A stretch of DNA of 64,000 nucleotides from assembly GCA_963819475.1 (NCBI GenBank), contig CAWFWE010000004.1:1178001-1242000 (forward strand). The letters are read 5' to 3'. Of the stretch, positions 58,785 to 64,000 are shown one piece after another (the stretch's first letter is position 1; every line of letters begins with the position of its first letter). Under the pieces are notes generated by a model. It did no database searches. It was not told the DNA's origin and saw only the letters and a list, made by a program, of their open reading frames with translations. The position numbers and the translations under genes were made by a program. The DNA is from DASUAS01 sp963819475 (lineage in GTDB: Bacteria; Actinomycetota; Acidimicrobiia; IMCC26256; DASPTH01).

Positions 58785-59960
58785 ATGGAGATCGGGTACA
58801 CGCCAGAGCAGGAGGCGATGCGGTCGGAGCTGCGCGCCTATTACGAGAAGCTCCTGGATCCGGCGACGGTCGCAGAGCTGGTGGAGTCGCACGCCATCGG
58901 CGAGCCGCCCCGGCGCATCTGGAAGCAGATGTGCGCCGACGGCTGGGCCGGCATCGGCTGGCCCAAGGAGTACGGCGGCCAGGGGCGTTCGGCGATCGAG
59001 CAGTTCATCTTCTTCGACGAGTCGATGCGGGCCGGCGCGCCGGTGCCGATGCTCACGCTGAACAGCGTCGGGCCCACGATCATGGCGTTCGGCACCGACG
59101 AGCAGAAGGAGCACTACCTTCCGCGCATCCTGTCGGGCGACATCCACTTCTGCATCGGGTACTCCGAGCCCGGCGCCGGCACCGACCTCGCGTCGTTGCA
59201 GACGCGCGCGGTGCGCGACGGCGAGTCGTACGTGATCAACGGGCAGAAGATGTGGACGTCGCTGTCGAGCGACGCCGACTACTGCTGGCTCGCGGTGCGC
59301 ACCGATCCGGACGCGGCCAAGCACAAGGGGATCTCCATCATCATCGTGCCGATGGACACTCCCGGCATCACCCTGTCGCCACTCCACCTGCTCGGAACGC
59401 ACGACATCAACGCGGTGTTCTACGAGGACGTCGTGGTGCCGGCGGCGAACGTCGTCGGCGGTCCGAACCACGGCTGGAAGCTGATCACCAACCAGCTGAA
59501 CCACGAGCGCGTCACGCTCTTCGCCAGCGGTGTGATGGAGCGGGCGCTGCTCGAGGTCACCGAGTACGCGCAGGAGACGAAGCTGCCTGACGGGCGCCGC
59601 GTCATCGACCAGGAGTGGGTGCAGCACAACCTCGCCAAGCTGCACACCAAGGTCGAGGTGGTTCGGCTCATGAACTGGCAGGTGGCGTGGGAGGCGACGC
59701 AGGGCGTCCTCGACATCGGCCACTGCTCCGCGCTCAAGGTCTTCGGCAGCGAGCTCAACATGGAGGGCTACCAGCTGCTCATGGAGATCCTCGGGCCGGT
59801 GTCGTACCTCGAGCCCGAGGCCCCGGGCGCGGTGCTGCGCTCGCGGCTGCAGCAAGGCACCCGGGGTTCGATCATCCTCACCTTCGGCGGTGGGGTCAAC
59901 GAGATGCAACGCGACCTGATCTCCCAGTTCACGCTGGGCCTCCCGAGGGCTGACCGCTGA
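58785..59960 (+). CDS. Acyl-CoA dehydrogenase, ChsE2/FadE29-like
   Basis: A 391-residue flavoprotein: YTPEQEAMRSELRAYYEKLL, GIGWPKEYGGQGRSAIEQFI, GYSEPGAGTDLASLQTRAVR and C-terminal ILTFGGGVNEMQRDLISQF. The FGGGVNE ending follows the FadE29 (ChsE2) pattern; the MCAD-type catalytic Glu position is Gly. FadE28-FadE29 form the alpha2beta2 dehydrogenase acting on the last steroid side-chain CoA. The next gene, begun inside this stop (TGATG), looks like the FadE28 half. Confidence 0.88.
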   Translation: MEIGYTPEQEAMRSELRAYYEKLLDPATVAELVESHAIGEPPRRIWKQMCADGWAGIGWPKEYGGQGRSAIEQFIFFDESMRAGAPVPMLTLNSVGPTIMAFGTDEQKEHYLPRILSGDIHFCIGYSEPGAGTDLASLQTRAVRDGESYVINGQKMWTSLSSDADYCWLAVRTDPDAAKHKGISIIIVPMDTPGITLSPLHLLGTHDINAVFYEDVVVPAANVVGGPNHGWKLITNQLNHERVTLFASGVMERALLEVTEYAQETKLPDGRRVIDQEWVQHNLAKLHTKVEVVRLMNWQVAWEATQGVLDIGHCSALKVFGSELNMEGYQLLMEILGPVSYLEPEAPGAVLRSRLQQGTRGSIILTFGGGVNEMQRDLISQFTLGLPRADR

Positions 59961-61027
59961 TGGACTTCTCCTTCACCTCCGACCAGCAGGACCTCCGCGA
60001 GCTCGCGGCGAAGATCCTGTCCGACGCCACCACCCTCGAACGCACGAAGAAGGTGGCGGCCGACGACGACGGCTTCGACCGCGACCTGTGGTCCGCCCTC
60101 GCCGAGGCCGGGATCATCGGCATCTCCCTGCCCGAAGCGGCCGGTGGCGCCGGGCTCGGCTTCCTCGAGACGTGCATCGTCCTCGAGGAGGTCGGCCGCA
60201 CCGCGGCACCCATCCCCGCGCTCGCGGTCATGGGACTCGCCGTGCCCGCGCTGGTCGAGTTCGGTGGCACCGAGGCGCTCGACGGCGTGGCCGCCGGCAC
60301 CCGGATCATCACCGCCGCACTCACCGAGGCGGTCGGCGACTCGTCGTCGCCGTCGACCACCGCGTCGTCGGACGGGAAGCTGACCGGCGAGAAGGTGTGC
60401 GTCCCCGCCGGCCTCGTCGCCGACCGGATCGTGGTGTCGGCGACGGACGGCCTCTACGTGCTCGACCCGTCCTCGGCCGGCGTCACCCGCGAGCGGGAGG
60501 ACACCATGCTCGGTGCGCCCATGGCACGCCTGGTCCTACGCGACGCACCCGCCACCAAGCTCGCCGGGGCCGATGGCATCACGTGGCTGCTCGAGCGCGC
60601 GCAGACCGCCATGGCCGTCACGATGTCGGGCGCCGCGGCCACCGCGCTCGACCTCACGTCGACGTACGTGAAGGAACGCAAGCAGTTCGGCCGCGCCATC
60701 GCCACGTTCCAGGCGGTCAGCCAGCGCGCGGCCGACACGTACATCAACAAGGAAGCCATCAAGCTCACGTCGTGGCAGGCGGCGTGGCGGCTCGACACCG
60801 GGAAGCCCGCGACCACCCAGGTGGCGACGGCGAAGTACTGGGCTGCGCAGGGCGGTCAGGACGTGCTCCTCGCCGCGCACCACCTGCACGGTGGTGTCGG
60901 CGTCGATCGCGACTACCCGCTGTACCGGTACTTCCTGTTGGCGAAGCAGATGGAGCTCGACCTCGGCTCCGAGACGCCCACGCTCATGCGACTGGGCGCG
61001 GTGCTTGCCGAGACCTCGGTCGGCTGA
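59960..61027 (+). CDS. Acyl-CoA dehydrogenase, ChsE1/FadE28-like
   Basis: A 355-residue, shorter dehydrogenase: FTSDQQDLRELAAKILSD, GISLPEAAGGAGLGFLETC, KERKQFGRAIATFQAVSQRA and AAHHLHGGVGVDRDYPLYRY. The HHLHGGxGxDxxYP ending and reduced middle domain match FadE28 (ChsE1). Together with the preceding gene it should make a heterotetrameric FAD enzyme that introduces the alpha-beta double bond in a steroid side-chain CoA ester. Confidence 0.87.
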   Translation: MDFSFTSDQQDLRELAAKILSDATTLERTKKVAADDDGFDRDLWSALAEAGIIGISLPEAAGGAGLGFLETCIVLEEVGRTAAPIPALAVMGLAVPALVEFGGTEALDGVAAGTRIITAALTEAVGDSSSPSTTASSDGKLTGEKVCVPAGLVADRIVVSATDGLYVLDPSSAGVTREREDTMLGAPMARLVLRDAPATKLAGADGITWLLERAQTAMAVTMSGAAATALDLTSTYVKERKQFGRAIATFQAVSQRAADTYINKEAIKLTSWQAAWRLDTGKPATTQVATAKYWAAQGGQDVLLAAHHLHGGVGVDRDYPLYRYFLLAKQMELDLGSETPTLMRLGAVLAETSVG

Positions 61028-61073
61028 CCGGTACGCTCCGCGCATCACCGACGACCAAACGGCCGAGCGCCAG

Positions 61074-61640
61074 GTGTGGCGCACCGCGACGCGCGTCTGC
61101 CTCGTGCTGCTCGCCGCGGCGTTGGTGGTCCTGGCGCTGAGCGGCGCCTGGCTCTGGTTCAACTACCGGCCGACGGCAGCCGACGCGTGGCCGACCGTCG
61201 TGCGGGTGCACAGCCACTCGTGGATCCGGACGGTGCACCGCTCCACGGCCGACGCCACCCTCCTGCTGGCCCTCGCCTCGCTCGTCCTGCTGATCGTCGG
61301 TCGCGTGCGTGCCGGGAGGCGCGGCGTGGTCGCGGGGATGGGCGTGCTCGTGGCGGCCGTGGCCGCATCGATCACCGGGAAACTCCTCCCGTGGGATCAG
61401 CTCGCGCTCTGGGCGGTCACGGTCGGGAACGACATCCGCGGGATCCAGGCGACGTTCGACGCGAAGGTCAAGTACGTCCTGATCGGGAGCCGCGAGGTCT
61501 CGTCGGGCGCGTACCACTTCTGGGCGATCACCCACGTCGTGCTCGGGCTCGTCGTCGGCGCCGCGGTGCTGCTGGCGTGGCTGCGGACGCGGGAGCCGGC
61601 GCGGCGCCGTGACGACGCCGAGCTGGTCGGCGCGCCCTGA
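61074..61640 (+). CDS. Cytochrome b N-terminal domain-like membrane protein
   Basis: About 188 residues with four transmembrane helices. TVVRVHSHSWIRTVHRSTAD, GKLLPWDQLALWAVTVGN and HFWAITHVVLGL echo the b-type heme helices and LPW loop of the cytochrome b/b6 N-terminal half, though the protein ends after that half. The open frame extends further left (GRSADR-like text is from the other gene); no good start is seen. GTG 61074 is chosen, with an ATC at 61044 as a possible non-standard start. Role unknown, perhaps a quinone or heme membrane subunit. Confidence 0.65.
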   Translation: MWRTATRVCLVLLAAALVVLALSGAWLWFNYRPTAADAWPTVVRVHSHSWIRTVHRSTADATLLLALASLVLLIVGRVRAGRRGVVAGMGVLVAAVAASITGKLLPWDQLALWAVTVGNDIRGIQATFDAKVKYVLIGSREVSSGAYHFWAITHVVLGLVVGAAVLLAWLRTREPARRRDDAELVGAP

Positions 61641-61644
61641 GCGG

Positions 61645-62730
61645 TCAGTCGATGCCGACGGTCGCGAGCGCGGGTACCGCGACCACGGGCCCGAGCAGGA
61701 CGGCATCTGCCGCGTCGGCGCGGTTGCGCCGGTACTGGCGGGCGCCGGCGGCGGCACCCACGAGGAGCGGGAGCCAGAGGTCGAGCAGCCGGAAGGCCAG
61801 CACCGCCGCCGCGGCCGTCGGCCCGGCGACACCGTTGGCGACGAGCAGCGCACCCAATGAGGCATCGACGACGCCGACGCCGCCCGGGATGGGACCGACC
61901 AGCGAGGCCATCAGCGTCAGCGTGTAGATGAGCAGCGTCGTGCCGATGCCGAGGTGGACCCCCAGGCCGGCGAGGACCATGAAGAGGCCGGCGCAACCGA
62001 GGAGCTTCCCGGCGAAGGCCGTCATGACCAGCGGGATCGCGGCGCGAGGGTCGGCACGTAGGCGATCCATGGCGCAGGACAGCTCGTGGCCGGCGCAGGC
62101 GCCGCCGGGCTCGGGCTGCGGACGACCGAACCGGTTGCGGAAGTGGAACGCCACCCGCCGCGCCCGGTGCGCGATGGCTTCGACCATCGACCGCCGGCCG
62201 GCGATGAGGATCAGCGCGGCGCCGACGACGACCGCGTACACCGCCGAGGCGACCGCGCCCCAGAGGGCCGACCCGTGCAACCCGCCGGTCGCGGCGCCGG
62301 CGACGACGGCGACGCCGATCAGGCAGCAGAGCGACATCGTCTCTGCCAGCTTGGCGGAGAGGTAGGCGGCGGCGACCTGAGCCCGGCTCTGCCCGGCGCG
62401 GTCGGCGTGGGCGAGGTAGGGCACGAGGCCGGCGGTCCCGGCCGACTTCACCACCTTGTTGGTGGCGTACGACGTCGCGCTCAGGTTCAGCATCGAGCCG
62501 AACCGGGCCGGTAGCTCCACGAAGCGGAACGACGCGCCGGCCTGCAGGGCTCGGGTCAGCACGCCGACGGCGACGATCGCGAGCCCGATGGGAAGGGCGG
62601 CGGGCCCGAGGCCGGCCACCTGCCCGATCGCAGGCAGGAACCCGTCGGCATGGGCGACGACGAACCATGCCACTGCCAGGGCCAGGACCACGCCGAGGAT
62701 CCGTGGGGTCCAGCCCGCCCGGAGGTTCAT
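61645..62730 (-). CDS. Flippase-like / lysylphosphatidylglycerol synthase-type membrane protein
   Basis: A 361-residue polytopic protein with about eight hydrophobic helices. SYATNKVVKSAGTAGLVPYL and GPIPGGVGVVDASLGALL are the two signature loops of the UPF0104/LPG-synthase transmembrane (GtrA-unrelated) family, which move or modify lipids across the membrane. No catalytic LPG domain follows. ATG 62730 has no clear Shine-Dalgarno; an in-frame ATG at 62841 would add 37 residues. Confidence 0.85.
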   Translation of the reverse strand: MNLRAGWTPRILGVVLALAVAWFVVAHADGFLPAIGQVAGLGPAALPIGLAIVAVGVLTRALQAGASFRFVELPARFGSMLNLSATSYATNKVVKSAGTAGLVPYLAHADRAGQSRAQVAAAYLSAKLAETMSLCCLIGVAVVAGAATGGLHGSALWGAVASAVYAVVVGAALILIAGRRSMVEAIAHRARRVAFHFRNRFGRPQPEPGGACAGHELSCAMDRLRADPRAAIPLVMTAFAGKLLGCAGLFMVLAGLGVHLGIGTTLLIYTLTLMASLVGPIPGGVGVVDASLGALLVANGVAGPTAAAAVLAFRLLDLWLPLLVGAAAGARQYRRNRADAADAVLLGPVVAVPALATVGID

Positions 62731-62908
62731 GGTCGGAGCATCGTCGTTTGTTGCTGAGAACTTGATGTGGACAAGTGTCACGCACGCGGCACGACCGGCG
62801 CCAAACGAAACCCCGAATTCTTCGTGACGGCCTGGTGACATCTCGGTCGAAGTCGGCCGGACCGGTACTCCGTGCCCACGCGGAGGACGCCGGCGCGGGC
62901 AGGCGGGG

Positions 62909-63823
62909 TCAGATCTTCGTGAGGATCGGCGCGACCTCGGCGGCGAACGCCTCCATCTGGTCGCAGATCTCGTCGCAGCTCCGGGCCTTGAACCGCACCT
63001 GGAGCTGGTTCACGCCGTCGGCGGTGTCGGCCAGGATCTGCTCGGCGATGTCGCCGGGCGCGCCCGAGAGCACCCCCTCGCCGACGTCCCACCCCGGGTT
63101 CCCGACGTAGAGGAACGGTGTGATGTCGCCGATCATCATGGGCCGGTCGGCGCGCCCGTGCTCCTCGCGCTGCGCCTGCAGCTTTTCGACCATCTCCCCG
63201 TTCGACGGTCCCTGCGGCAACCAACCGTCGCCGTACGTCGCGGCGCGCCGGATGGCGGCCGGGCTCGAGCCCGCGATCCAGACCGGTGGGCGCGGGGACT
63301 GGACCGGACGCGGTTGCGCACCGACACCGCCGACGAACTCGTGCTCCAGGGCCTCGATCAGGGGCGGCAGCTTCTCCTCGACCAGCTTGCCGCGACGCGC
63401 GTGATCGACACCGAGGGCGGCGAACTCGGCCTCGACGTGGCCCGCGCCGATCCCGACGATCGCCCGCCCGCCGGAGAGGTAGTCGAGGGTCTCGAACTCC
63501 TTGGCCGCGATGAGCGGGTGGCGATACGGGAGCACGTACGCGTGCGACAGGAGGTTGGTGCGCTCGGTCAGCGCCGCGAGCCAGGAGAGCGTGGAGATGC
63601 AGTCCTGCCAGTAGGTGCCCATCGTGCTCGCCAGCGACTCGGGGATCGCGATGTGGTCGCACACTGCCACGTAGAAGAACCCGTGCTCGTCGGCGGCGCG
63701 CGCGACCTGGGCGAGGTCGGCGGGTCCGGCCGAGAGCTCCCAGTCGGCCACGAAGGTCCTGCTCTTCGACTGGATGGGGAGCTGGATGCCGTAGACGCGA
63801 GTGCGTCCGGGAATCTCGATCAT
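62909..63823 (-). CDS. LLM-class F420-dependent oxidoreductase
   Basis: A 304-residue luciferase-like protein: DEHGFFYVAVCDHIAIPESL, SHAYVLPYRHPLIAAKEF, SGGRAIVGIGAGHVEAEFAA and PPVWIAGSSPAAIRRAATYG. TIGR03619-like F420 group. A TACGTT box six bases before ATG 63823 gives a leaderless start. The palindrome at 63845 lies between it and the divergent permease gene. The gap from here to the flippase-like gene (62731-62908) shows no gene. Confidence 0.9.
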   Translation of the reverse strand: MIEIPGRTRVYGIQLPIQSKSRTFVADWELSAGPADLAQVARAADEHGFFYVAVCDHIAIPESLASTMGTYWQDCISTLSWLAALTERTNLLSHAYVLPYRHPLIAAKEFETLDYLSGGRAIVGIGAGHVEAEFAALGVDHARRGKLVEEKLPPLIEALEHEFVGGVGAQPRPVQSPRPPVWIAGSSPAAIRRAATYGDGWLPQGPSNGEMVEKLQAQREEHGRADRPMMIGDITPFLYVGNPGWDVGEGVLSGAPGDIAEQILADTADGVNQLQVRFKARSCDEICDQMEAFAAEVAPILTKI

Positions 63824-63829
63824 GGCGCG

Positions 63830-63835
63830 AACGTA
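63830..63835 (-). promoter_or_regulatory. -10 box (TACGTT) for LLM gene
   Basis: TACGTT on the minus strand ends six bases before ATG 63823, no Shine-Dalgarno. Confidence 0.45.
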
Positions 63836-63844
63836 GCCGCGAAT

Positions 63845-63859
63845 CTGACGGGCCGTCAG
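63845..63859. promoter_or_regulatory. CTGACGnnnCGTCAG operator-like palindrome, site 6
   Basis: CTGACGGGCCGTCAG, perfect arms. It stands between two divergent leaderless promoters, 14 bases before the TAGCGT -10 of the permease gene and ten bases from the LLM -10, so it could control both. Confidence 0.7.
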
Positions 63860-63873
63860 AAGTGCGACTCCGG

Positions 63874-63879
63874 TAGCGT
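63874..63879 (+). promoter_or_regulatory. -10 box (TAGCGT) for permease gene
   Basis: TAGCGT ends seven bases before GTG 63887; leaderless pattern. Confidence 0.45.
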
Positions 63880-63886
63880 CACGCCC

Positions 63887-64000
63887 GTGACCAAGCAGCA
63901 CCAGCGGGCCGGTCTGCCGTTGCTGGCCGTCTCGCTGGCGGTGTTCGCGTGGGGATTCGGGCCCCTGTTCGTGAAGGGCATCGACGCCTCGGCGCCCACC
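63887..64000 (+). CDS. EamA/DMT-type permease (partial, right edge)
   Basis: Only the first 38 codons are present. A first hydrophobic helix ends in VFAWGFGPLFVKG, the typical opening of drug/metabolite-transporter (EamA) proteins with an early AWGxxP/F turn. Substrate cannot be told from so short a piece. Shares the CTGACG palindrome with the divergent LLM gene. Confidence 0.6.
   Translation, partial: MTKQHQRAGLPLLAVSLAVFAWGFGPLFVKGIDASAPT

Noticed and set aside
1..64000. tRNA, rRNA, CRISPR, insertion sequence, phage or replication-origin features
   Set aside because: None could be recognised by eye: no transposase-like or integrase-like protein, no direct-repeat arrays and no DnaA-box clusters.

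Overview
The window is high-GC DNA (roughly 70%) packed with short-overlap operons. Start codons are ATG, GTG and probably some leaderless. The gene content is dominated by acyl-CoA and steroid catabolism: seven luciferase-like F420-type oxidoreductases, eight classical SDRs, four enoyl-CoA hydratases, four acyl-CoA dehydrogenases, two CaiB-type proteins, four thiolase-like proteins, four SnoaL-like proteins, a P450 and four MarR regulators. This fits a free-living actinobacterium outside the classic mycobacteria, most likely of the class Acidimicrobiia; the assignment is inference from gene content only. No rRNA, tRNA, CRISPR array, transposase or phage gene was seen.

Layout. 1-5.8 kb: a left-truncated P-type ATPase and small membrane, stress-type and SHOCT-domain genes, then a cupin/MarR divergent pair sharing a perfect 14-bp inverted repeat. 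5.8-9.9 kb: a SLOG protein, a methyltransferase, a DUF5522 protein and several oxidoreductases, two of them frameshifted. 9.9-13.6 kb: a SnoaL / thiolase-like / LLM operon facing a second LLM gene. 13.6-29.8 kb: long plus-strand operons with a sulfotransferase, LLM, enoyl-CoA hydratase and SDR genes, two MarR units, amidohydrolases, a DegT-like protein with His in place of the PLP lysine, a P450 and a zinc alcohol dehydrogenase. 29.8-37.2 kb: an esterase, then DUF35-DUF35-thiolase-like-thiolase-like (resembling the Rv3521-Ltp4-Ltp3 block of M. tuberculosis), SnoaL, amidohydrolase, TetR and an IpdF-like SDR. 37.2-45.3 kb: LLM genes, then SDR-EchA20-IpdA-IpdB-IpdC-MaoC-PNPOx, the signature set for opening the last two steroid rings. 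45.4-51.3 kb: a minus-strand operon of CaiB, acyl-CoA dehydrogenase, methylacyl-CoA racemase, ChsH2-like and ChsH1-like hydratase and a second acyl-CoA dehydrogenase. 51.4-64 kb: an HMG-CoA-synthase-like/DUF35 fusion plus thiolase, a DUF4328 membrane protein, SDRs, LLM genes, a ChsE2/ChsE1-like dehydrogenase pair, a cytochrome b fragment-like protein, a flippase-like membrane protein and the start of an EamA-type permease.

How it fits together. The EchA20/IpdABC/IpdF set implies growth on steroids through the HIP intermediate. The ChsE-, ChsH-, racemase- and Ltp-like genes would shorten branched sterol side chains by dehydrogenation, hydration and retro-aldol or thiolytic cleavage. FadD3, FadA6, KstD and the HsaABCD set are not in the window. 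Three genome-level signals go beyond the gene list. First, a 15-bp palindrome CTGACGnnnCGTCAG recurs before six transcription units of this catabolic region. Second, short arginine/serine-rich mini-ORF elements bridge adjacent genes through ATGA or GTGA overlaps, much like mycobacterial MIRUs. Third, many genes have a TAnnnT box only 6-8 bases before the start codon, as expected for leaderless transcripts. Five genes carry single-base frameshifts in GC-rich runs; these may be sequencing errors rather than true pseudogenes.
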